A DNA stretch of 64,000 nucleotides from CBDCPI01 sp965220245 (GCA_965220245.1 CBDCPI010000008.1:1-64000), one strand, 5' to 3'. Shown: positions 43,994 through 53,151, counted from the first letter of the stretch. The notes: generated by a model not told the origin, from the letters alone. Numbers and translations: made by a program.

Positions 43994-44432
43994 CAGCAGT
44001 AGACCGCAGTGTAACAATGCGCCACTGGGCAGTCAAGGCGAATCTGTCCAGCTAGTCCACCGCCTGATCGATCCGTTCCGCAAGTTCTGCACCGAACGCA
44101 ATATCGCGGGCATCGCTACTTTGCCACTACTCGCGCCAAGCACTACCTCGCCTTGCACTGGGCCGGAAGGCAGTCGCCTATCCTGCGCGAGATATATGAC
44201 GGTGGTGTCCGTGTGACCGACCACCGGGGTCGGCGCTGACGCGGTAAGGAGAAGATTCACGAGCTTCAGCAAATATAAACCGTCCCGGGGGAGAATCAGG
44301 CAAGGAACAGGTTGCCGGACTTCGGTGTCCGAGGTGGACTGCTGGAAATAGTGGAGGCGTTCATTGCATACCGCCGCACCAAGATGATAGAGTAGCCACT
44401 GCCTAAGAATCGCTCCGAATTCATTCAAAAAG
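43994..44432. other. Intergenic region with scraps of coding-like sequence
   Basis: This gap lies between the divergent tRNA-Val and the GH15 gene. On the plus strand two frames around 44050-44240 encode AKHYLALHWAGRQSPILREIYDGG (shown here in part as RQSPILREIYDGG) and RKFCTERNIAGI, and 44320-44390 encodes LLEIVEAFIAYRRTKMIE. Stops and frame changes separate them, so this looks like the remains of a gene I cannot name. The minus-strand 131-codon frame here is probably a shadow. Confidence 0.35.
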
Positions 44433-46271
44433 TTGTACGACTACGGACTGATCGGTGACATGTCCTCGGCGGCGCTTGTCGGGCCCGACGGCTCCATCGA
44501 CTGGTGTTGCTTCCCGCGCTTCGACTCTCCCAGCGTCTTCGCCGCCATCCTCGACCCGGAAGTTGGAGGGCGTTTCCGCATCGGTCCCGTCAGCCCCAGT
44601 TTTGAGACCCGGCAGAAATACCTTGCCGACACCAACATTCTTGAAACCACGTTCAGGACCGGCTCCGGCATAGTATCCATTACAGACTTCATGCCTATTT
44701 CCGACGATGATGGCGATGGCAAACCGGATACGCAGCCGAACAACCCTCCCGAAATCCACCGGATAGTTACCTGCCACACTGGGGAGGTCGAACTGCGCTG
44801 CGACTTCCAGCCCCGGCACGACTACGCTCGCACTCTTCCCAGCTTTCGTCCGCTGCGCGGCAGTTCCGCCGCCGGCGCAGTCGAAGCCCGGGGCGGCCGC
44901 CAGACCCTGTCCCTCTTAGCCAGCATCCCCCTCCCCTTTGACGACCGGGGCGTCACCTGCGATTTCACTCTTGCCGAAGGTCAGACTGCCACCTTCGTCC
45001 TAGCCTACGGTCATCCTGCCAGCCTGGAACGGCTCCGCACCACGGAGAAACTGGACCTGACCCGGCGCTACTGGCGGAAGTTGGTGGCCGGGATGGGTTA
45101 CGAAGGACTTTGGCGCGACGCTGTTGTCCGTTCTTTCCTGGTGCTTCACCTCATGATATACCGGCGCACGGGGGCTATCGTCGCCGCGCCGACGACCAGT
45201 CTGCCGGAGACCATCGGCGGTTCGCGCAACTGGGACTACCGCTTCTCCTGGCTGCGCGACACCAGCTTCACGGTGGATGTTCTCTACCGCCTGGGAGACA
45301 CTTACGGGGCCGACCGCTACATCCATTGGCTGCTGGAACAGTGCCAGTTGCACCGTCGCCGGACTCGCATCGTCTATGGCATCAGTTCCGATTCATCGCT
45401 CCGGGAGTACACCCTCGACCATCTGAAAGGGTATGAGGATTCCCGCCCCGTCCGCATCGGCAACGCCGCGGCGGAGCATATTCAGATGGACGTCTTCGGA
45501 GAAGTCATTCTCTCCATCCATTCCTTGCTCGTGCTTCACGGAACGATACCGGCGGAAGCCTGGGAGTTAGTCCATTCCCTGGCTGAAACGGTTATGGTCA
45601 ATTGGCGGCGAAAGGACCGAGGCGTCTGGGAGGTGCGCGGCGAACAGCAACACTTCGTTTATTCCAAGGTGATGTGCTGGGCCGCTCTCGACTATGCGGC
45701 ATATATCGCCGCCGCTATGGGGCACCGGCAATTGTACCGCCGCTGGTCTCTGGCCGCTGACAGTATCAAGTACGAAATTCTGGATTCGGGATGGAGTTCC
45801 GCCAAGCAGGCATTCCGGCAGCGGTACGGCAACGATGCCCTGGACGCTTCCAACCTGGCAATACCTTTTATGGGCCTGGTCCCGCGGGACGACCCCCGCG
45901 TCCGGCAAAATGTGGATGCGATCGAACGGGAACTAACCGACGGCCCGCTGGTCTGGCGCTATCTTCCGGAAGAAACGGACGACGGGCTGGAAGGCCAGCC
46001 GGAGGGCGCTTTCACCCTGCTCAGTTTCTGGCTGATTGGAAACCTCATCTACACCGGGCAGACCGACCGGGGTTTCGATTACTTCCATGAAATGATTACC
46101 CGGCACACCAACCATCTGGGCCTCTTCGCCGAAATGATTGACAAGGACTCCAACCGGCAACTGGGCAACTTTCCCCAAGCGTATTCCCACACCGGCCTGA
46201 TTCACACCGCCCTCAACCTCTCCGGCTACATTGCAGACACTCCTACCAGGCGCACGAACCGCTCGCGGTAA
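44433..46271 (+). CDS. Glycoside hydrolase family 15-like protein (glucoamylase/trehalase type)
   Basis: The 612-residue product has the GH15 organisation: an N-terminal beta-sandwich (YDYGLIGDMSSAALVGPDGSIDW...FPRFDSP), then an (alpha/alpha)6 barrel with GSRNWDYRFSWLRDTSFTV, RGVWEVRGEQQHFVYSKVMCW (general acid Glu region) and GLFAEMIDKDSNRQLGNFPQAYSHTG (catalytic base Glu region). It should hydrolyse alpha-glucosidic bonds in a small glucan, trehalose or glucosylglycerate-type substrate. No signal peptide is seen, so it is cytoplasmic. The TTG at 44433 is the likeliest start; the frame is open upstream to 44391 but contains no ATG or GTG. Confidence 0.88.
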   Translation: MYDYGLIGDMSSAALVGPDGSIDWCCFPRFDSPSVFAAILDPEVGGRFRIGPVSPSFETRQKYLADTNILETTFRTGSGIVSITDFMPISDDDGDGKPDTQPNNPPEIHRIVTCHTGEVELRCDFQPRHDYARTLPSFRPLRGSSAAGAVEARGGRQTLSLLASIPLPFDDRGVTCDFTLAEGQTATFVLAYGHPASLERLRTTEKLDLTRRYWRKLVAGMGYEGLWRDAVVRSFLVLHLMIYRRTGAIVAAPTTSLPETIGGSRNWDYRFSWLRDTSFTVDVLYRLGDTYGADRYIHWLLEQCQLHRRRTRIVYGISSDSSLREYTLDHLKGYEDSRPVRIGNAAAEHIQMDVFGEVILSIHSLLVLHGTIPAEAWELVHSLAETVMVNWRRKDRGVWEVRGEQQHFVYSKVMCWAALDYAAYIAAAMGHRQLYRRWSLAADSIKYEILDSGWSSAKQAFRQRYGNDALDASNLAIPFMGLVPRDDPRVRQNVDAIERELTDGPLVWRYLPEETDDGLEGQPEGAFTLLSFWLIGNLIYTGQTDRGFDYFHEMITRHTNHLGLFAEMIDKDSNRQLGNFPQAYSHTGLIHTALNLSGYIADTPTRRTNRSR

Positions 46272-46307
46272 CTGCCCCAGCATCCCTCCGGCGCCCCGGA
46301 GAAAGAA

Positions 46308-46336
46308 CGTCACCCCGGCGCAGGCCGGAGTCTAGG
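46308..46336. repeat. Dispersed palindromic repeat (CGTCACCCCGGCGCAGGCCGG type)
   Basis: The sequence between the GH15 and questin-oxidase-like genes matches the common bacterial intergenic repeat of the form GTCATTCCCGCGAAAGCGGGAATCCAGG, here with CCGGCGCAGGCCGG as the palindromic core. Confidence 0.5.
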
Positions 46337-46368
46337 AAACGTTGCGCAACGACGAAGGAGGTAACCTT

Positions 46369-47406
46369 ATGGCAATAACTGTCGACGAAATGCTGGACCT
46401 TCTCAGCTTTGCCGGGACCGAACAGGTGAACGGCAACGCCAACCATGGGCCGATGGCCGCCGAGGCCCTGTTTGCTTTGGACCGGGAAGACGCGGTCCTG
46501 CCCTGGGTCGATGGGTACAAAAGCCGGTTGAAAGACCGGCCCAAGGAGATTCTGCCCATCTCCCGCTCCGATTGGCGAGAATGTCTGGGGGAAAGAGACC
46601 GGCTGGGCGATTGGACCGCTTTTTTCCAACGGGAGTTGGCAGAAAAACCGTGGCAGGAGGTGGTGAAAGAGTGGGCGCCGCAACTGGCGCCGGCGGTCAT
46701 GTCTGCTGCCACCCACGGTCTCATCCGCAGTAGTCACGCGGTGCGCAGTTTATCTAGTGGTGAGACTGCCCAGCGGTTGTCCGAGTTGGCTCAAGGTTTG
46801 GGGTACTGGGCCGCCCGGTACTATGTCTTGCCCGGGAGTCCAACGGCCCAGAGCGCCGGACATTCGGCCAGCTCCGCGATCGAGCATGTCGAGCGGCTGC
46901 ACGGCCCCGACTTTGACGGTAGCGGCTCCATTGTGGAGCAGATCACCGGGCTGGAGGAGCACCCGGAGTTCGGCGCGGCTATCAACCTGGTGGACACCAG
47001 CGGCGACCTTTCCCTCTTCATCTCCAATCTTACCGAGACCTTCGCCGGGATTTACTTGGCGAACCAGAGGAACTTGATCGCCTTCGTCCATGCGGTGACG
47101 GCGCCCAGCGCCTTGCGGATGTTGGCGCCCTATTTGTCGGAGGGCGATGCTCGTCAAGCCGCCCGGTGGGCTTGGCAAGCCTGCGCTGCTCTCTACTCGT
47201 GGTATTCGGTCGTTCCTCCCCTGGATACGTCAACAGTAAGTGTCCCTTCTGAGGGCCGGGAGGAGTTGATCGACCGGGCGGTAGCCGCCGGGGGCGCCCA
47301 TTCCATCAAGTTCACCGAAGCCTGTTTGCGAGAGTACGCCCTGAATCCTAACCCGGTGTACCTGGCAGCCGCCCGGGACGTGAGCGAACGAGTGGGACCG
47401 GTTTAA
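46369..47406 (+). CDS. Questin oxidase-like protein (DUF4243 family)
   Basis: AAGGAGG lies 6 bases before the ATG at 46369 (345 residues). The sequence carries the family's landmarks: NHGPMAAEALFALDREDAVLPWVDGYK near the N-terminus and AATHGLIRSSHAVRSL in the centre, both with conserved His. Fungal relatives catalyse Baeyer-Villiger-type ring opening of questin; bacterial relatives are uncharacterised. The C-terminal half has HSIKFTEACLREY. No cofactor-binding fold is evident. Substrate unknown. Confidence 0.75.
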   Translation: MAITVDEMLDLLSFAGTEQVNGNANHGPMAAEALFALDREDAVLPWVDGYKSRLKDRPKEILPISRSDWRECLGERDRLGDWTAFFQRELAEKPWQEVVKEWAPQLAPAVMSAATHGLIRSSHAVRSLSSGETAQRLSELAQGLGYWAARYYVLPGSPTAQSAGHSASSAIEHVERLHGPDFDGSGSIVEQITGLEEHPEFGAAINLVDTSGDLSLFISNLTETFAGIYLANQRNLIAFVHAVTAPSALRMLAPYLSEGDARQAARWAWQACAALYSWYSVVPPLDTSTVSVPSEGREELIDRAVAAGGAHSIKFTEACLREYALNPNPVYLAAARDVSERVGPV

Positions 47407-47529
47407 GGGCGCTTGCCCAAGCTAATCGGCAGCCGGGTAACTGTTCAGAGCCGGTGAGCGCACTGACACGGAACCGCTCATCCCTCGACAAGCTCAGGAC
47501 GGGCACTGAGAGCAGCGCCTCATTAACCG

Positions 47530-47585
47530 CTCATTCTGAAACCGCTCATTCTGAGCGCAGCGTAGCGGAGTCGAAGGACCGATCC
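47530..47585. repeat. Dispersed repeat overlapping the MFS gene end
   Basis: GCTCATTCTGAGCGCAGCGTAGCGGAGTCGAAGG-type repeat sequence (shown in part) covers the end of the MFS gene. A further GCTCATTCTGAA copy and CTCGACAAGCTCAGGACGGGC lie just beyond. Confidence 0.65.
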
Positions 47586-49045
47586 CCTTCTTGCGGCCTT
47601 TTCTTCCCCCGGCTGAGCAAGAACACCCCGGCGCCGACCAAGACCAAGACGGCGCCCAGCCAAAACACGTCACGAAAGGCCCGAGTAAACGCCTCTCCCT
47701 CCCGTTCGGTTATCGTCACACCCGAGGCCGCTAGTTGGGCGAGGTGGTGGTCGTTGCTGAGGGCGAACAGGCCCCCGATTACCGCCACCGATAGGACGGT
47801 GCCAAAGGCTTGGGCTAAAGACAAAGCCGCCGAAGCGGTGCCGAAGCGGTCCGGGGTCACACTGCTCAACATCAAGGCGTAAGCTGCGGCCTGAAATAGC
47901 CCTATCCCGACACCGACGACCCCGATGCGTAGACTCACTTGAAGCAGGCTGGAATCGCTGGTAAGGAAGCCCATGTACAACATGCCTCCCGCCAACACCA
48001 CCAGACCTACAACCCCCACCGGCAGGGTCCCGATCCGGTCACACAGCCAGCCGCCGATGCCGGAAAAGCCGGTGTTCAGCAGCGCCATAACCGCCAGCAT
48101 AACCCCCAGCGTAAAAGCCCCTTTACCAAGTCCGTCGGCCAAGTAAAACGGGAAGATAAACCAAATGACGAAGGCGCCCAGATGGCCTAAAAACATCGAC
48201 ACGCCGGAGACGACAAAACCCCTGGTCCGCAGCAGGATTCGGGGCAGGACCGGCCACGCCGCCGCACCCTCCATTCTCCAAAACGCGGCCAGTAAGAGGG
48301 GTGTCAAGGCAAGTAGCACCAGCACTGCCGGGGAATCCCAAGCGTAGGAGCGTCCCAGGCGCAATCCAATGACCAGGCTAAGCAAGGCTCCAATCACCGT
48401 AATGGTACCCATGATGTCAAAGGCCGGCCCCGGCCCGGTCAGCTTTGAGCGCTCCATGAACTTCGCCGCCAGCAACAATGCGATGACGACGAAGGGGATA
48501 CGGCCCCAGAAGGCTGCCTCCCAGCCAAACAAACCGACCAGAAAGCCCGCGCCAACCGTACCAGCGACCATGCCCAGGGCTTGGCTACCCGTAGTAAAGC
48601 CCATGCCAAGCCCGCGGCGGTGGGCGGGAAACACTTGGGCCGCCAACGCCGGTGAAACCGCGAACAAGCATCCGGTGCCCAGGGCTTGGAGCACCCGGAA
48701 ACCCACCATGGTCTCCAGGTTTGGGGACAAAGAGATAAGTATCATGGCGGCTAGGTAGGTAATCCCGCCGAAGAGGTAAACCGGCCTAAGTCCAAACCGG
48801 TCGCCAAAGCTGCCCGCGCCCAATACCAGCCCGGCCCTAGTAGCGACGAAGGCAACAATCACCCACTGTACGGTTTGCAAATCGGTATTGAAGTCGCGGG
48901 TAAGGGAAGGAAGGGCCACGTTTAGGGCAATGTCCAGAGCGCCCAGGAACATGCCGAGACCGGCCAAGGCCGCTAGAACGATGTCTTTCCAACGGCCGAC
49001 CGCGGGGGTACTGAGGGTGGTTATGGGACTGCCGGGAGAACTCAT
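47546..49045 (-). CDS. MFS transporter, DHA2-type (14 membrane segments)
   Basis: The 499-residue product is a polytopic major-facilitator protein with about 14 hydrophobic segments, typical of proton-driven drug/solute exporters (EmrB/QacA type). The loop signature between segments 2 and 3 reads GSFGDRFGLRPVYLFGG, and a motif-C-like stretch GSQALGMVAGTVGAGFLVG occurs in segment 5. The last 11 residues (RSFDSATLRSE) and the stop codon come from a dispersed repeat overlapping the 3-prime end, so the native C-terminus was probably longer or different. Substrate unknown. Confidence 0.85.
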   Translation of the reverse strand: MSSPGSPITTLSTPAVGRWKDIVLAALAGLGMFLGALDIALNVALPSLTRDFNTDLQTVQWVIVAFVATRAGLVLGAGSFGDRFGLRPVYLFGGITYLAAMILISLSPNLETMVGFRVLQALGTGCLFAVSPALAAQVFPAHRRGLGMGFTTGSQALGMVAGTVGAGFLVGLFGWEAAFWGRIPFVVIALLLAAKFMERSKLTGPGPAFDIMGTITVIGALLSLVIGLRLGRSYAWDSPAVLVLLALTPLLLAAFWRMEGAAAWPVLPRILLRTRGFVVSGVSMFLGHLGAFVIWFIFPFYLADGLGKGAFTLGVMLAVMALLNTGFSGIGGWLCDRIGTLPVGVVGLVVLAGGMLYMGFLTSDSSLLQVSLRIGVVGVGIGLFQAAAYALMLSSVTPDRFGTASAALSLAQAFGTVLSVAVIGGLFALSNDHHLAQLAASGVTITEREGEAFTRAFRDVFWLGAVLVLVGAGVFLLSRGKKRPQEGDRSFDSATLRSE

Positions 49046-49246
49046 AGCCTATGAATTCTACGTCATAGGCGGAGAATGCGCGTGCGGGGCCAGCCGCGAA
49101 CCGGCGCCCAGGCGTTTACAAGGGGATTAGCGTGTGCTACAAATGCCGGAGACAGGAGATAATGGTTAGAAAAATAAAACCCCGGGGTCATCATCGACGC
49201 TGGGCCGAGAGAGGGCTATCCCGGGGACGACATTTAGAAATATAAC

Positions 49247-49935
49247 ATGCCAATGGGATCACGTCAACAAGAATTCTTCGGTCAAATTCATAGGGCTATG
49301 TCGAACGGTCGGATTGCGCCATATTTATCCCGGTTCAAACAAAGTGAATTGCAAGCATATGGGGCTTACGCTTGGAATATCGCCCTTTGCGAAAGCCTCT
49401 ACCCGGCGCTACATGGCATCGAGATAACCCTGCGCAATGGCATCAATGACGCTGCGGTGGCTGAATTCAAAAATCAGGACTGGTTTCGTATTGAGTTAAA
49501 CCAAGGGAGCAAGGAATTGTCAATGACGTTGCCAGGACACTTACGCGAAATCACAAACCCTTGGATTCCAGCCATTTTGTCCCAGAGCTCACGTTCGGGT
49601 TCTGGGTAAGTTTATTCAACGGACGGTACCATCACAGCCCATGGTTACGTGTACTCACCGCACCTTTCGCGTATATGCCCAGTAAACAGCGTTCTCTGGA
49701 CAAGACCTTGACTCGATTACAAAAGATACGCTGATTGTGCAACCGCGTGTTTCACCATGAACCAATTTGGCATTGGCATGACTTGAAATCACAACATTCT
49801 CAAGTAATGGAAACCATCGGGTGGATCAACCCCGAAATGCGGCGGTTCGTCGAAATACTGGACCGGTTCCCCGAAACGCACGCCAAGGGCGCTGCGGCTT
49901 ATGAGCAAGAACTTAGGGCAGTCTTTCAAAGTTGA
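49247..49935 (+). pseudogene. Abi-like protein, broken by a frameshift and a stop
   Basis: The first 120 codons read as an Abi-like N-terminus (LSRFKQSELQAYGAYAWNIALCESLYPALHGIEITLRN). The frame then leaves similarity near 49570 and stops at 49609. Another frame resumes with HFVPELTFGFWVSLFNGRYH, continues to LTRLQKIR, meets TGA at 49732-49734, and goes on as CNRVFHHEPIWHWHDL and METIGWINPEMRRFVEILDRFPETH, stopping at 49935. The pieces line up as one Abi-like protein whose NRVFHHEPIWH motif is a hallmark. The TGA replaces an Arg codon, consistent with CGA to TGA. AT content is higher than the neighbours, suggesting acquisition. Not functional as drawn. Confidence 0.72.
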
Positions 49936-49970
49936 CCGGAAGGGCAAAGCCCAAGTCGGAGGGTGATATA

Positions 49971-51923
49971 ATGGTCGAAAACTCAGGCGGCATTGATGCC
50001 CTGCTTCAGGAAGAGCGGACTTTTCCTCCTCCGGCGGGTTTCGCCGAGAACGCAAACATGGCCGACCCCGGCATCTACGAGAAGGCCCGGCGAGACCCCG
50101 AGGCTTTCTGGGCCGGGTTGGCTGAAGAACTGGACTGGTTCCAGAAATGGGACACGGTGCTGGAGTGGGACCCGCCCTTCTCCAAGTGGTTCGTCGGCGG
50201 CAAGCTGAACGTTTCCTACAACTGCATCGACCGTCATTTGACCAACGGGCGCCGCAACAAGGCCGCCATCATCTGGGAAGGCGAGCCGGGCGACTGGAAA
50301 GTCTACACCTACTGGGACCTCTACCGCGAAGTCTGCCGTTTCGCCAACGGTCTCAAAAGCCTGGGAGTGCAGAAGGGCGACCGGGTGACCATCTACCTGC
50401 CCATGACCCCGGAGTTGCCCATTGCCATGCTGGCCTGCGCCCGCATCGGTGCTCCCCACAGCGTCGTTTTCGGGGGCTTTAGCGCCGATTCACTGCGCGA
50501 CCGGATCAACGACTCCGAGTCGAAGATTCTGATCACCGCCGACGGCGGCTACCGCCGCGGCGGCATTGTGCCCCTTAAGCAAAACGCCGACGATTCCCTG
50601 GACGGTTCTCCCAGCATTGAGCGGGTGGTGGTGCTGCGCCGCACCGGCAGCGCCGACGAAAAGATGGTCGACGGCCGCGACATCTGGTGGCACGACTTGG
50701 TGGAGGGTCAGCCCCAGACCTGCGAACCGGAACCGCTAGACAGTGAGGATATGCTGTACCTGCTGTACACCAGCGGCACCACCGGCAAGCCAAAGGGCAT
50801 CGTTCACACCACCGGCGGTTACTTGCTGGGTACCTACGCCACTGCCAAGTGGGTCTTTGACCTGAAGGAAGACGATACCTACTGGTGTACCGCCGACATC
50901 GGCTGGGTGACCGGTCACAGCTACATCGTCTATGGCCCCTTGGCCAACGGCGCCACCTCGGTGATGTATGAAGGCTCCCCCGACTACCCCGACCGGGACC
51001 GGTTCTGGGCCATTGTCGCCAAGTACGGCGTTTCGATTCTGTACACTGCCCCCACTGCTATCCGCACCTTCATGCGCTGGGGCGAAAGCTACCCGCAGCG
51101 GCATGATCTCTCGAGCCTGCGCCTACTGGGCACCGTGGGCGAGCCGATCAACCCCGAAGCCTGGGTCTGGTACTGGCAGAACATCGGCTTGGGCAACTGC
51201 CCGGTGGTGGACACTTGGTGGCAAACCGAGACCGGCAGCATTATGATTGCTCCACTGCCCGGCCTGACCACTCTGAAACCGGGCTCGGCCACCCAACCCT
51301 TCCCCGGCATCGAGGCCGAGATTCTGGACGAATCGGGGAACCCGGTGGGGCCCGGCAGCGGCGGGTATCTGACCATCAAGCGTCCTTGGCCCGCCATGCT
51401 CCGCAACATCTACGGCGACCCGCAGCGGTTCAAGGACACTTATTGGTCCCGCTTCCCCGGCATCTACTTCACCGCCGATGGCGCCAAGCTGGACGAAGAG
51501 GGCTACTTCTGGCTGCTGGGCCGGGTGGACGACGTGATTAACGTTTCGGGGCACCGCATCGGCACCATGGAAGTGGAGAGCGCCTTGGTGGACAACTTCA
51601 AGGTTGCCGAGGCCGCCTGCATCGGCAAAGACCACGAGGTTAAAGGGCAGGCCATCGTGGCCTTCGTAACGTTGAAGGACGAAGTAACCATGTCCGACGA
51701 CGTGGTTACCGAACTAAAGGCTCACGTGGCCGGCAAGATCGGGGCCATGGCCCGGCCCGACGACATTTATTTTGCCACCGAGCTGCCCAAGACCCGCAGC
51801 GGCAAGATCATGCGCCGTCTCCTCCGCGACGTTGCCGAGGGCCGTGCCCTGGGCGACACCACCACCCTGGCCGACCCGGCCGTGGTAGACTCCCTGAAGA
51901 GCCAGTACGGCGACGAGGAGTAA
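49971..51923 (+). CDS. acs: Acetyl-CoA synthetase (AMP-forming)
   Basis: Acs activates acetate with ATP and CoA to acetyl-CoA. The 650-residue product starts at the ATG at 49971 (GGAGGG upstream); the longer frame adds 13 residues of upstream pseudogene. Signatures are YLLYTSGTTGKPKGIVHTTGGYL, DIGWVTGHSYIVYGPLANG, DTWWQTETGSIMI, RVDDVINVSGHRIGTMEVE and the acetylation/catalytic Lys in PKTRSGKIMRRLLR. Trp in VVDTWWQTE marks acetate specificity. A GC-rich hairpin follows. Confidence 0.95.
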   Translation: MVENSGGIDALLQEERTFPPPAGFAENANMADPGIYEKARRDPEAFWAGLAEELDWFQKWDTVLEWDPPFSKWFVGGKLNVSYNCIDRHLTNGRRNKAAIIWEGEPGDWKVYTYWDLYREVCRFANGLKSLGVQKGDRVTIYLPMTPELPIAMLACARIGAPHSVVFGGFSADSLRDRINDSESKILITADGGYRRGGIVPLKQNADDSLDGSPSIERVVVLRRTGSADEKMVDGRDIWWHDLVEGQPQTCEPEPLDSEDMLYLLYTSGTTGKPKGIVHTTGGYLLGTYATAKWVFDLKEDDTYWCTADIGWVTGHSYIVYGPLANGATSVMYEGSPDYPDRDRFWAIVAKYGVSILYTAPTAIRTFMRWGESYPQRHDLSSLRLLGTVGEPINPEAWVWYWQNIGLGNCPVVDTWWQTETGSIMIAPLPGLTTLKPGSATQPFPGIEAEILDESGNPVGPGSGGYLTIKRPWPAMLRNIYGDPQRFKDTYWSRFPGIYFTADGAKLDEEGYFWLLGRVDDVINVSGHRIGTMEVESALVDNFKVAEAACIGKDHEVKGQAIVAFVTLKDEVTMSDDVVTELKAHVAGKIGAMARPDDIYFATELPKTRSGKIMRRLLRDVAEGRALGDTTTLADPAVVDSLKSQYGDEE

Positions 51924-51953
51924 CGCCAGGACTGCCAGCGTCGGAAGGGTATG

Positions 51954-51976
51954 CGGGGGCGCACGGCGCGCCCCCG
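51954..51976 (+). repeat. GC hairpin after acs (dispersed-repeat type)
   Basis: A 9-bp stem (CGGGGGCGC/GCGCCCCCG) with a 5-base loop lies 30 bases after the acs stop. There is no U-run, and the sequence is of the dispersed palindromic repeat family, so it may be a repeat that also terminates transcription. Confidence 0.5.
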
Positions 51977-52057
51977 TAGCGAAAGTCGGGGCAACAAATT
52001 TGTGGAGAATTACCAATGGCGTCAAATACCCCTAACAAACCGGCCGCCACAAAGTAG

Positions 52058-52498
52058 GCTTACCATTCTCGTTGGTACATAGGCGATGCGCGGTCCGAAC
52101 TACGGTACGATAATTTTGCCAAGGGTGTAGAATTGCTATGGTTCAGCATGACCCATGCCCTCCGCGCTGTAGCCGCTTTTCGCGGGCCGGTAATCACATC
52201 TGACTCCCGCACCCTGGAGGTCTTTGCTGCTCAGATCAGCAAGGAAATAGGTGTTCCCGCGCTGCTCAAGCACTTCGAATCTGCGAAAAAGTTTCGTAGC
52301 GGCCATTACGAATATCTGATGTATGATGAACGAGAAGAAATCGGGAGAGAAATCGCGACGTTGGTATCCAATATCCAGTGGGCTGTTGACCGGTTGCTGG
52401 CCCTGTTGCCGGAAGGGGTCATCAACGGAACTCCCCCGACGCACTATGATGACTGCCCTACTCCCCCGGCGTACAATAATGACTACCTCATCCTGTAA
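52058..52498 (+). pseudogene. PaREP1/HEPN-like protein lacking a start codon
   Basis: The frame is open from just after a TAG (52055) and reads YIGDARSELRYDNFAKGVELLWFSMTHALRAV, matching the start of the intact neighbour (LDKNEPGKAGEMLWGSVTQAVHAV). No ATG or GTG precedes the domain; a TTG at 52133 would truncate it. Where the neighbour has RGPVIYDH, this copy reads RGPVITSD, losing the His. The C-terminal 35 residues have Asp/Asn/Tyr-rich ends (HYDDCPTPP, YNNDY). Most likely a decaying paralogue of the downstream gene, which starts 11 bases later. Confidence 0.55.
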
Positions 52499-52509
52499 AG
52501 AGGATTCCG

Positions 52510-52917
52510 ATGACATCCCCGGCCCCTGACAGGGAAGCCACACAGAACCACCTTTTCCATTGCCGGCAGTATATGGACAACGCCCTAGCGGCCTTGGACA
52601 AGAATGAACCCGGCAAGGCCGGGGAAATGCTGTGGGGCAGCGTAACGCAGGCCGTCCACGCGGTGGACGCCTGGCGCGGCCCGGTCATCTATGACCACCG
52701 CAGCCTGATGAACTTTGCCATTCTGATTAGCAGGGAAATTGACGATCCTGCCTTTCCCGCAAGTATCGAGGCCGCCGGAAGCCTGCATCACAACTTCTAC
52801 TTGCCCGTAAGGACCAAAGAATACGTAGAACTTCTGATCCCAGCCATCCGCCAGGCCATCGCCCAAGCGCTGGCCCTGCTACCCGAAGAAGTGCGCAACG
52901 GGGCCGGCGCGAAATAG
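52510..52917 (+). CDS. PaREP1/HEPN-like domain protein
   Basis: The 135-residue all-helical product resembles the PaREP1 group of HEPN-like proteins: LALDKNEPGKAGEMLWGSVTQAVHAV (partly shown) and RGPVIYDH, an R-x6-H arrangement that can be the HEPN ribonuclease pair, then LHHNFYLPVRTKEYVE. HEPN proteins are usually toxin or RNA-binding modules paired with nucleotidyltransferase (MNT) partners, but no MNT gene is next to it. The upstream gene is a damaged paralogue. Function unproven. Confidence 0.6.
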   Translation: MTSPAPDREATQNHLFHCRQYMDNALAALDKNEPGKAGEMLWGSVTQAVHAVDAWRGPVIYDHRSLMNFAILISREIDDPAFPASIEAAGSLHHNFYLPVRTKEYVELLIPAIRQAIAQALALLPEEVRNGAGAK

Positions 52918-52923
52918 GCTATC

Positions 52924-53136
52924 ATGTCCTCAAGCGAGCCACCGGCAAAGGCCGAGGTATGCTCGTGCAGCGGATGGGAGGGGTGCGACTGCCATGCCTG
53001 TTGCGGCAACTGCCCCGATAGTCCCGAAGTCTGGTGCGGCGAATGCTGGGATGTTGGTTGTAAGGTGCATTTTTGGGCGGAGCGGGATGTAATCCTTCAG
53101 AAGTACGGTCGAAACGAGTCTGGCAACTCACCCTGA
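52924..53136 (+). CDS. Small cysteine-rich protein
   Basis: The 70-residue frame has ten Cys within about 38 residues, in paired spacing (CSC, CDCHACCGNC, WCGECWDVGC) followed by KVHFW. This suggests metal or disulfide binding, but I know no family. It starts 6 bases after the HEPN-like stop and ends just before the DHDPS-MfnB gene. No strong Shine-Dalgarno is seen. Coding status is plausible but not secure. Confidence 0.4.
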   Translation: MSSSEPPAKAEVCSCSGWEGCDCHACCGNCPDSPEVWCGECWDVGCKVHFWAERDVILQKYGRNESGNSP

Positions 53137-53151
53137 TGGAGTGTGCAGGTT

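Noticed and set aside
44033..44428. A 131-codon minus-strand reading frame
   Set aside because: No recognisable motif, no Shine-Dalgarno, and better protein-like signals lie on the opposite strand.
51954..51976. A factor-independent terminator for acs
   Set aside because: The stem is strong but no U-run follows, and the same sequence type recurs as a dispersed repeat.
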